Shown piece after piece: positions 30,598 to 36,366 of a stretch of DNA of 36,366 nucleotides. The DNA is from Amycolatopsis sp. CA-128772 (GTDB lineage Bacteria > Actinomycetota > Actinomycetes > Mycobacteriales > Pseudonocardiaceae). The notes beneath the pieces were generated by a model. The model searched no databases. It was given only the letters and a program-made list of their open reading frames with translations, and was not told where the DNA came from. Made by a program: the position numbers and the translations under genes. Location: positions 1-36,366 of the forward strand of contig NZ_PPHG01000058.1 of NCBI RefSeq assembly GCF_002904295.1. The letters run 5' to 3'. The first letter of the stretch is position 1; each line of letters begins with the position of its first letter.

Positions 30598-31464
30598 ATG
30601 GCCACCACGCACACACTGGAAACACCGGAAGCCGCCATCGTCTACGACGTCCACGGCCCGGCGCCCGCCGAAAGCCCGCGGCCACCGCTGCTCCTGGTCG
30701 GACAGCCGATGACCGCCGAGGGCTTCGGCACCCTGGCGTCGCACTTCCCGGACCGCACCGTCGTCACCTACGACCCGCGTGGGCTCGGGCGCAGCGTCCG
30801 CACGGACGGCCGCGACGACCACGTGCCCGCCGTCCAGGCGGGTGACCTCCACGCCGTCGTCCAGGCGCTCGGGGCCGGCCCGGTCGACGTCTTCGGCAGC
30901 AGCGGCGGCGCGGTCGCCGCACTCGCCCTCGTCGCGGCGCACCCCGGCGACGTCGGCACCCTCGTCGCCCACGAGCCGCCGCTCGTCCGGGCGCTGCCCG
31001 ACGCCGGCGCGGCCGAGCGCGCCGCCCAAGGCATGCGGGATGCCTACCAGGCCAAGGGGTTCGGCGCCGGGATGGCGGCGTTCATGGCGATGGGGTCGTG
31101 GCGCGGCGAGTTCACCGACGACTACTTCGCGCTCCCGCCGGCCGATCCGGCCCAGGCCGGCCTGCCCACCGAGGACGACGGCCGCCGCGACGACCCGCTG
31201 TTGTCCGAGCGCTCCCTGGCCGTCACCGCCTACGAGCCCGACGTCGAGGCCTTGGCTGCGGCGCCCACCCGCATCGTCGTCGCCGTCGGCGAGGAATCGC
31301 GGGAGGTCTTCACCGGGCGGGCGGCGATCGGGACAGCCGCGCTGCTCGGGCAGGAGGCGACTGTCTTCCCGAGCCACCACGGCGGCTTCCTCGGCGGCGA
31401 GTTCGGCTATGCCGGTCAGCCCGAGGCTTTCGCCCGGAAACTGCGGGAGGTGCTCGAAGGCTGA
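30598..31464 (+). CDS. Alpha/beta hydrolase
   Basis: A 288-residue soluble hydrolase. LLLVGQPMTAEGFGTLASHFPDRTVVTYDPRGLGRS is the N-terminal strand/oxyanion region, VFGSSGGAVAALAL the nucleophile elbow (Ser), and FPSHHGGFLGGEFGYAGQP carries the catalytic histidine. The acid is probably in AVGEESREVF. It resembles actinobacterial esterase- or haloperoxidase-like enzymes; substrate unknown. ATG 30598 has GGAGG 5 nt upstream. It lies right after the tRNA array on the same strand, but the leader region contains its own TAGCCT element, so independent transcription is possible. Confidence 0.82.
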   Translation: MATTHTLETPEAAIVYDVHGPAPAESPRPPLLLVGQPMTAEGFGTLASHFPDRTVVTYDPRGLGRSVRTDGRDDHVPAVQAGDLHAVVQALGAGPVDVFGSSGGAVAALALVAAHPGDVGTLVAHEPPLVRALPDAGAAERAAQGMRDAYQAKGFGAGMAAFMAMGSWRGEFTDDYFALPPADPAQAGLPTEDDGRRDDPLLSERSLAVTAYEPDVEALAAAPTRIVVAVGEESREVFTGRAAIGTAALLGQEATVFPSHHGGFLGGEFGYAGQPEAFARKLREVLEG

Positions 31465-31493
31465 ACCAACGGCTCTCTACCGCACCGCGAACC

Positions 31494-31595
31494 CCAGCCC
31501 GCCGAGACCCGCTGCAGCGCGGCATCGCCGGCGCCCAGCTCACGCCGGATCGCCGGCAGGGCCACCGCCACGATCTGGGTGTCGATCATGTCCAC
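31494..31595 (-). pseudogene. Inverted N-terminal fragment of an MFS transporter
   Basis: The minus strand encodes VDMIDTQIVAVALPAIRREL then GAGDAALQRVSAGW, the first-helix region of DHA2/EmrB-type multidrug transporters. It points opposite to the next fragment of the same kind of protein, so the parent gene was broken by an inversion. Confidence 0.65.
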
Positions 31596-31621
31596 AGCAC
31601 GGCTGTCACCGTGACCGCCAG

Positions 31622-32030
31622 TGCCCACAGCTCATCCAGTTCACCCTGAGCACCGGGGGCCGGCTGGGCGACCGCCACGGCACGAGGAAACTGTTCGTGG
31701 CGGGCATGCTCGTGTTCACCGGTGCCTCGCTGGCGGCCGGCCTGGCCGGGCACGTCGGAGTGCTGATTGCCGCGCGGGTCGTGCGGGGCGTCGGCTCCGG
31801 CCTGATGGTGCCGCAGGTCCGGTCGGTCATCCACGCGGAGTTCGACGAGCGGGAGCGGCCGAAGGCGATGACGTGGTACGCGGCCGCGTTCCCGCTCGGC
31901 GGGCTCGCCGGGCCGCTGCCGGGTGGCGCGCTGACCGAGGCCGACCTGTTCGGCGCCGGCTGGCGGGCGATCTTCCTGGTCAACGTGCCCATCGGCGGGC
32001 TCGCCCTGGAGGCCCTCACCAGCCGTGACG
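31622..32030 (+). pseudogene. MFS transporter fragment, plus strand
   Basis: The plus strand encodes LSTGGRLGDRHGTRKLFVAG, then ARVVRGVGSGLMVPQVRSVI and RAIFLVNVPIGGLALEAL, helices 2-6 of a DHA2-type drug transporter. There is no start and the C-terminal half is absent. It continues the helix order of the inverted fragment at 31494-31595. It is a relic, not a functional pump. Confidence 0.75.
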
Positions 32031-32039
32031 GCGTCCGGC

Positions 32040-32342
32040 TGTTGGCCTGGTCGGGCTGGAGTACGAGGGCCCGGACAGCGACCCGGACCACGAGCCGCGG
32101 GCCCGGCGCCTGGCCGGGACGGTCGAGCAGCTCTCGGCGCTGAAGGCCGAAGGCCGCCTGCCGGAGTGGGCCGGCCCGGAGTGCCTCACGGTGCTGCTGA
32201 TGGCGGCGGCGATGGCCCCGTGACGCTGCCGCACGTGGTGGCCGGGCTGACCGGGGCCGGAAGCGACCAGTCCGGGTTCGTCCGGCGGTACGCCGGCCAG
32301 CTGGCCAGGCTGGTCGAGCACCTGGGAGCGGGAACGCACTGA
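32040..32342 (+). pseudogene. C-terminal fragment of a TetR-type regulator with frameshift
   Basis: One frame encodes LVGLEYEGPDSDPDHEPRAR, then GRLPEWAGPECLTVLLMAAA, and stops at TGA 32221-32223. The adjacent frame continues from about 32219 as VTLPHVVAGLTGAGSDQSGF and AGQLARLVEHL to TGA at 32340-32342. This looks like a TetR ligand-domain tail with a single-base deletion near CCCCGTG. TetR genes often neighbour MFS pumps, so this and the preceding pieces are one decayed locus. Confidence 0.6.
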
Positions 32343-32358
32343 CGGCCGGGTGCGCGCA

Positions 32359-32517
32359 TCAGCGCGTGACGGATTCCGAAGTGGACGCCGCCCGGCCGGA
32401 GCCGGGCGTGGTGGCCGACTCGGACGGCCCGGCGAGGGCCAGGCCGGCGACCAGCGCGAGCCCGACGATGAACAGGGCCGTGCGGACGAGGGCGGACACG
32501 GAACAGACGACCATCAT
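32359..32517 (-). CDS. 52-residue single-span membrane peptide
   Basis: ATG 32517 has AGGAG 6 nt upstream; the product starts MMVVCSVSALVRTALFIVGL, has one hydrophobic span to LALVAGLALAG and a polar Ser/Thr-rich tail. No family is recognised; it could be a small secreted or membrane peptide. About 100 nt upstream lies a palindrome (32617-32640) nearly identical to one upstream of the other micro-ORF at 35.2 kb. This suggests common control by the intervening XRE-type regulator. Confidence 0.5.
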   Translation of the reverse strand: MMVVCSVSALVRTALFIVGLALVAGLALAGPSESATTPGSGRAASTSESVTR

Positions 32518-32616
32518 GGCAGGCTCCTGGCGATTTCCCCGGTGACACGGGGGCGATGGGTTCCGCGGGTTTCGCGGAATTGCGGACTGCATTCATGATG
32601 TGTCACGCGACCGGCG

Positions 32617-32640
32617 GGCGACAAGGCGTTTCCCGTTGCC
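32617..32640. promoter_or_regulatory. Palindromic operator-like site B
   Basis: Plus strand GGCGACAAGG-cgttt-CCCGTTGCC, an imperfect palindrome closely matching site A at 35280-35302 (GGCAACAGG-ggttt-CCTGTTGCC). On the minus strand TTGTCG within it is 18 nt from CATCAT, a possible promoter for the 52-residue peptide. The 336 nt between 32518 and 32853 otherwise hold no convincing gene. Confidence 0.55.
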
Positions 32641-32658
32641 GGAAACGGCCTCCGGCCA

Positions 32659-32702
32659 GGAAACCCCGGCGACGGCGGCGGTCACCGGGTGCCGGGGTTT
32701 CC
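32659..32702 (-). terminator. Hairpin downstream of the XRE-NB-ARC gene
   Basis: GGAAACCCCGG (32659-32669) and CCGGGGTTTCC (32692-32702) are perfect 11-bp inverted copies. Downstream of the regulator stop at 32854 they could end its transcript. They share the GGGGTTTCC core of the operator-like palindromes, so a regulatory role is also possible. Confidence 0.45.
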
Positions 32703-32853
32703 CGGCCTGCGGAACTTCAGTGCGTATTCATGACGGCGACCTCACCACGGTTTCGGCTTTCCCGGCGTTGATCGCCGCGCCGGGTGCCTTCGCTACCGCG
32801 CCGGGGGCCGTGTCCGGTAAATGTCCTGTTTTTGACCTGTTTCCCGGTGTGGG

Positions 32854-35052
32854 TCACTCGGTGAACGCCGGCCGGTTCCGGTATTCGGCCTCGCCGAGCA
32901 CGGCGGGGTTGAGCGTGACCCGGTAGGCCGCCGCCTCCGCCCACCAGCGCTGCGCCGAGGGCCGGTCGCCGCGCGCGGCCGCCGTGTTGCCCAAGCCCGT
33001 CAACGCCCGCGCCCGCTCGTACTCGCTGCCGGCGTCGTCGGCCACCTCGGCCGCGTGCCGGTAGCGGTGCTCGGCGTCGTCCCAGTCGCCGGCCCGGAAG
33101 TGCACCCACGCCTCGCAGCTCGCCGACATCGCGCGGTCGACCGGCAGCTGGGCGAGCCCGGTCGCCTCGCGGGCGGCGGCCAGCGCCTCGGCGAACCGGC
33201 CGAGGGCCGCCGACGCGAGCGCGATGCCGCGCAGCGCGATCATCACGTTCCGGGTGCGCCCGGTCCGGCGGTAGACGGCCAGCACCGTCGTCAGGTCGGC
33301 CAGGGCCGCCTCGGCTTCGCCGCGGTACAGGCGCGCCCACGCCAGGCTGGACAGCGCGTCGATCGCGCCGCGGTCGTCGTCGGCCCGCGCGAACTCCTCC
33401 TGGGCCTGCTGGTGGTGGGCGACGGCTTCGGCGACGCGGCCCGACTCGAGGTAGGCCATGCCGAGGTTGTTGAGGATCATGCCCGTCGCGCTCGGGTTGC
33501 CGGCCGCGCGCGCCGCCTCGAGCGCGCGCTCGTGCGTGCGGATCCACGGCTCGAACAGTTTCTCGCGGAAGAAGAACGCGCGGAGCACGAACGCCAGCTG
33601 CCAGCAGCGGTCGGGCAACCCGTGCCGGGCCGCCGAATCGACGATGTCGGCGAGGACCGGCCATTGCGCACCCAGCCAGGCGAGCGCGCTGTTCGCGTCG
33701 GAAAACGGCAGGTCACGCGGGATGGGCAGGCCGGTGGCCGGGCGGAACCGGTCGGGCTCGGCGAGTTCGTCGGCCGCCAGCGTCATCGCGACGAGGTGGT
33801 CGACGAGCCGGCGCACGGCGGCTTCCCGGTCTTCCGGCCCGACCTCGGGCAGTGCGTGTTTCGCCGCGAAGGTGCGCATCAGGTCGTGGAGCTCGACGTA
33901 TCCCCGTTCGTCGCGGACGACCAGGTGGGCGTCGTGCAACCGGTCCACCAGCCGGTCCGCTTCGCCGGGGCCGAGGCCGGCGAGCGCGTCGACCGCGCCG
34001 GTTTCCGCCGCGGCCGCCGGGTGCAGGGCGAGCAGGCCCAGCAGCCGCCGCTGGTCGGGCGGCAACGCTTCGTACGAGACGGCGAACGCGGTCGCCACAC
34101 TCCGCTCGCCGTCCTCCAGCGCGCCGAGCCGGGTGGTCTCGTCGGCCAGCCGGTCACGCAGTTTCGCCGCGGTCCAGCCGCCGGCGATGAACCGGGCGGC
34201 CACGATGCGCACGGCGAGGGGCAGCTGACCGCAGTAGCGGACGATCTCGGTCGCCACGGCCTCGTCGGCCGGCGCGTGGTCCCCGGCGACGGACCGCAGG
34301 AGGTGCACGGCGTCGGCGAGCGGCAGGACCCCGACCGGGAAGTGCCAGGCGTCGTCGAGGGCGGGCAGCCGGCCCCGGCTGGTCACCAGGATCCGGGACG
34401 GCGTTTCGCCGCCGGCGATGGCGCGGATCTGCTCGGCGGAGCGGACGTTGTCGAGCACCAGGATCATCCGCCGCCCGCGCAGCTGGTCCCGGGCCAGGTT
34501 GGCCAGGCCGTCCTCGTCGGCGGGGAGCTGGCCGGCCGGGACGTCGAGCAGCCGCAGCAGCCGGTGCAGGGCCTCGCCGGGGGAAAGCTCGGCGGCGCCG
34601 GGGGTGTGGCCCCGGAGGTCGAAGAAGAGGCAGCCGTCGGGGAAGGAGCCCGCGACCTGCCGGGCGGCGGCGACGGCCAGCGCCGTCTTGCCGGCGCCCG
34701 CCATCCCGTGCACGACGCCGACGCGGGCGTCGTCCGGGCCGAGGAGCAGTGCGGAAAGCCGGTCGAGTTCGGTGCCGCGGCCGACGAAGTGCCGGCCGCT
34801 GTCCGGCAGGCCGGCGAGGCCGCCGGCGCTGCGGCGGCCGGGGAATGCGGATTCCGTGACCAGGGCGAGCAGTTCTCCGCCGGCCTTCAGCGCGTCGTCG
34901 CAGGCCTTGGCGAGGTCGCGGTTCACCCGGACCTTGCCGTTCTCGACCTTGCTGAGGTAGCCCTTGGTGAAATGGACGGACGCCGCGAGGCCGGTCAGTG
35001 ACATGCCGACCGACGTTCGTCGACGCTTCAATTCCGCTCCAAAGTCCGGCAT
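32854..35052 (-). CDS. XRE-family regulator with NB-ARC ATPase and TPR domains
   Basis: A 732-residue STAND-type regulator. Residues 5-60 are an XRE helix-turn-helix (ELKRRRTSVGMSLTGLAASVHFTKGYLSKVENGK). Then an NB-ARC ATPase: Walker A VVHGMAGAGKTALAV, Walker B RRMILVLDNVRS, sensor ILVTSRGRLP and the GLPL-like CGQLPLAVRIVA. From about residue 490 to the end there are tetratricopeptide-like helices (NPSATGMILNNLGMAYLESGRVAEAVAHH and similar). Such proteins bind DNA in response to a ligand, sometimes a peptide, sensed by the TPR region. ATG 35052. A short peptide ORF lies 73 nt upstream on the same strand and palindromes flank the unit. Confidence 0.9.
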   Translation of the reverse strand: MPDFGAELKRRRTSVGMSLTGLAASVHFTKGYLSKVENGKVRVNRDLAKACDDALKAGGELLALVTESAFPGRRSAGGLAGLPDSGRHFVGRGTELDRLSALLLGPDDARVGVVHGMAGAGKTALAVAAARQVAGSFPDGCLFFDLRGHTPGAAELSPGEALHRLLRLLDVPAGQLPADEDGLANLARDQLRGRRMILVLDNVRSAEQIRAIAGGETPSRILVTSRGRLPALDDAWHFPVGVLPLADAVHLLRSVAGDHAPADEAVATEIVRYCGQLPLAVRIVAARFIAGGWTAAKLRDRLADETTRLGALEDGERSVATAFAVSYEALPPDQRRLLGLLALHPAAAAETGAVDALAGLGPGEADRLVDRLHDAHLVVRDERGYVELHDLMRTFAAKHALPEVGPEDREAAVRRLVDHLVAMTLAADELAEPDRFRPATGLPIPRDLPFSDANSALAWLGAQWPVLADIVDSAARHGLPDRCWQLAFVLRAFFFREKLFEPWIRTHERALEAARAAGNPSATGMILNNLGMAYLESGRVAEAVAHHQQAQEEFARADDDRGAIDALSSLAWARLYRGEAEAALADLTTVLAVYRRTGRTRNVMIALRGIALASAALGRFAEALAAAREATGLAQLPVDRAMSASCEAWVHFRAGDWDDAEHRYRHAAEVADDAGSEYERARALTGLGNTAAARGDRPSAQRWWAEAAAYRVTLNPAVLGEAEYRNRPAFTE

Positions 35053-35092
35053 GGATCGATCATCCTGTATTCGGTGAACGGGGGGAAGGCCG

Positions 35093-35115
35093 GCCGGCGG
35101 CCCGGGCCCGCCGGC
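35093..35115 (-). promoter_or_regulatory. Strong hairpin between micro-ORF and regulator
   Basis: GCCGGCGG (35093-35100) pairs with CCGCCGGC (35108-35115) around a 7-nt loop. It lies between the stop of the 20-residue ORF and the start of the regulator, so it could attenuate read-through or stabilise the peptide message. Confidence 0.45.
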
Positions 35116-35125
35116 CTGCTCCTGG

Positions 35126-35188
35126 TCAGCCCAGCAGGGAGACCAGCTGGCCGAGCACGATGATGAGGTGCGTGTGCATCGTGTTCAT
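35126..35188 (-). CDS. 20-residue hydrophobic micro-peptide
   Basis: The ORF reads MNTMHTH followed by LIIVLGQLVSLLG and a stop. ATG 35188 is directly against GGAAAGG; the second ATG at 35179 has that site 9 nt upstream, which is better spaced. It lies on the same strand just ahead of the XRE-NB-ARC-TPR gene. It is too short for gene finders. It could be a signalling peptide for the TPR domain, a small membrane-active peptide or a leader. There is no export signal beyond its hydrophobicity. Translation is unproven. Confidence 0.45.
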   Translation of the reverse strand: MNTMHTHLIIVLGQLVSLLG

Positions 35189-35279
35189 CCTTTCCGATCA
35201 CCCCCGCCGCCGTTTCGTGCGGCGGGTTCCTTGTTGCCGAAGGATTTCGACGACGCAAGCCTGACCCGGCGATTTCCGC

Positions 35280-35302
35280 GGCAACAGGGGTTTCCTGTTG
35301 CC
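35280..35302. promoter_or_regulatory. Palindromic operator-like site A
   Basis: Perfect palindrome GGCAACAGG-ggttt-CCTGTTGCC, about 90 nt upstream of the micro-ORF on the minus strand. A half site CTTGTTGCC lies at 35229-35237. Related site B is at 32617-32640. It is also upstream of the plus-strand gene at 35435, so it may control both directions. Confidence 0.6.
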
Positions 35303-35434
35303 GATCAGGAGAAACCGCTTCGACCGGCCCGGTTTCCCGGATCCGGAAACCGCCGGAAACAGGTGACGGCGTCGGGTGCGGTGGGCGATGCTGAGTACAC
35401 TTCCCCGGCAACGACCAAGACGGAGGTGGGCGGC

Positions 35435-36366
35435 TTGGCTCAGGAGGCAGCCGACGCGAAGATCAACGCTCTCTCAGCGGAGCTGAAACTGCTTCGCAAG
35501 GGGCTCGGTGCCCAAGCGAAGAACCTGCCCGCAATCGCCGGCGAACGGTTGCGCGAAGTGTGCGGTGTCCGCGAAGAGGACAACGCCGGAACGGTTCGCG
35601 GCAAGGTCGTCGACACGCTTCGCCGGCTGATCGAGAAACTGCCCGGGTCGCAGCGGGAAACGGCGCGGATCGTGCTGGGTTTCGGCACCGGCGCGAACGA
35701 GCGCTACACCCAGCGCCTGGAGCTGCTGGGCACCGGGGCCGACCGCAACGTGCGCACCATGCAGCGTCGCGCCGACGACGTGATCTACCTGATCGCCGAA
35801 GCCGCGTACGGGGCGCCGTCGCCGTTCGGGGGTGTTTCGGCGAACAGCCAGGACGGTCCCTGGCACACCTCGGACCTCGCGGTCAACCTGACCCTGACCG
35901 GGACCGCCGCCGAGGTGTTCGAAACCCGCAAGGTGGTCAGCCACGTCGCCGGGCTGGCCGAGATCGAGCACGCGATCTCCCTCGCCCGCCCGGCCAGCAC
36001 GACGAGCCCGCCGGACCTGTCCGGCCTCGGCATCGACGTCGTCGCCGGCGGCGAGGTGCACTCCGTGCGCCTGGTCAGCTCCACCCGCGTCGCCTTCACC
36101 CTGCGGCCGCCGCAGCCGCTCGACGCCGGGGACCAGCACGAGTTCTTCTTCCGCATCCGGCTGGCCGAGCTGCCGGCCCCGTTCTACTGCTGCACGCCGG
36201 AATTCCTGTGCGAAAGCTTCGAGCTCAACGTCCGGTTCGACCGGCGCGAGCCGCCGCAGCGCGTCTGGCGCATCGACGGCGACCTCTCGAAGGACGCCCA
36301 CGACCCGCTGCCCGCGCGCAAACCGCTGTTCCTCGACAACGCGGGTGAGGTGCACACGAGTTTCCG
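35435..36366 (+). CDS. Conserved actinomycete protein of unknown function (runs off window)
   Basis: At least 310 residues are in the window and the frame is open to the right edge. TTG 35435 is the start: GGAGGTG lies 7 nt upstream, while the in-frame GTG 35426 overlaps that site. The N-terminal helical part (AKINALSAELKLLRKGLGAQ, ERLREVCGVREEDN, GKVVDTLRRLIEKLPGSQRE) resembles a repeated actinomycete domain whose RTMQRRADDVIYLIAEAAYG segment may bind DNA. A beta-rich part follows (PWHTSDLAVNLTLTG, AGDQHEFFFRIRLAELPAPFYCCTPEFLCESFEL, PQRVWRIDGDLSKDAHD). I recall this as a common, unnamed family. Divergent from the micro-ORF/regulator unit and sharing its intergenic palindrome. Confidence 0.7.
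   Translation, partial: MAQEAADAKINALSAELKLLRKGLGAQAKNLPAIAGERLREVCGVREEDNAGTVRGKVVDTLRRLIEKLPGSQRETARIVLGFGTGANERYTQRLELLGTGADRNVRTMQRRADDVIYLIAEAAYGAPSPFGGVSANSQDGPWHTSDLAVNLTLTGTAAEVFETRKVVSHVAGLAEIEHAISLARPASTTSPPDLSGLGIDVVAGGEVHSVRLVSSTRVAFTLRPPQPLDAGDQHEFFFRIRLAELPAPFYCCTPEFLCESFELNVRFDRREPPQRVWRIDGDLSKDAHDPLPARKPLFLDNAGEVHTSF

Noticed and set aside
29758..31380. Long minus-strand open frame across the tRNA array and hydrolase
   Set aside because: It is antisense to seven tRNA-like genes and a well-marked hydrolase and reads as low-complexity Arg/Gly/Ala sequence, a GC-codon shadow.
32720..32735. Five-codon ORF (MNTH and stop) on the minus strand, resembling the start of the 20-residue micro-ORF
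   Set aside because: Too short to support; the similarity could be chance.
35474..36355. Open frame of 293 residues on the minus strand at the right end
   Set aside because: It is the antisense shadow of the plus-strand gene starting at TTG 35435, whose sequence matches a known actinomycete pattern and has a good ribosome-binding site.
1..36366. CRISPR array or replication origin
   Set aside because: No regularly spaced long direct repeats, cas-like genes, DnaA-box clusters or dnaA/dnaN genes were seen.

Overview
The window is high-GC actinobacterial DNA, most likely from Amycolatopsis or a close Pseudonocardiaceae relative. This rests on the conserved order ispF-ispD-carD-lpqE-radA (as in Mycobacterium), RlmB, CysS, a CarD regulator, many GTG/TTG starts, leaderless genes, and a GTGAAGGCCAC palindromic repeat of a kind I recall from Amycolatopsis.

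Layout. 1-340: tail of an IS110-family transposase. 386-4906: small enzymes (class II aldolase, HD hydrolase, a tightly linked membrane protein plus cupin-like protein, a transglutaminase-like protein, a histidine phosphatase). 4977-9224: minus-strand run cysS, rlmB, an MBOAT acyltransferase and a small protein. 9268-14450: HAD and PPOX-class enzymes, then the ispF/ispD/carD//lpqE/radA housekeeping block. 14451-18107: ECF sigma factor with a membrane partner, then an HTH regulator with a secreted-type hydrolase. 18191-18300: internally deleted IS110 remnant. 18394-24600: membrane protein, an OtsB-GH15 fusion, OtsA and a ThrE-type exporter. 24781-28443: tRNA-Thr, small membrane protein, HTH regulator divergent from a hydrolase, and an L,D-transpeptidase lipoprotein. 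28532-30529: a putative contractile-injection cargo protein, divergent from a short leader ORF, an intrinsic terminator and seven tRNA or tRNA-like genes. 30598-32342: hydrolase, then a wrecked MFS/TetR locus. 32359-35302: an XRE-NB-ARC-TPR regulator with micro-ORFs on both sides and related palindromes. 35435-end: start of a conserved actinomycete protein of unknown function.

How parts work together. CysS/RlmB/CarD/RadA are core information-processing functions and IspD/IspF belong to the MEP isoprenoid pathway. OtsA makes trehalose-6-phosphate; the adjacent fusion would dephosphorylate it and carries a GH15 module that may hydrolyse trehalose. The sigma factor and the two HTH regulators look like local regulators of their adjacent genes.

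The most unusual region is 29.7-30.5 kb. Four of the seven tRNA-like genes (anticodons for Trp, Ala, Met, Cys) have a D-arm reduced to a hairpin with a 3-4 nt loop starting CGG, yet three keep known charging identity elements. The Arg, Glu and His members have ordinary-sized D-arms. Just upstream are a promoter, a 27-codon ORF whose first 14 codons specify exactly the amino acids of the array plus Thr, and a strong intrinsic terminator. This suggests attenuation-controlled accessory tRNAs, but it is inference from sequence alone.
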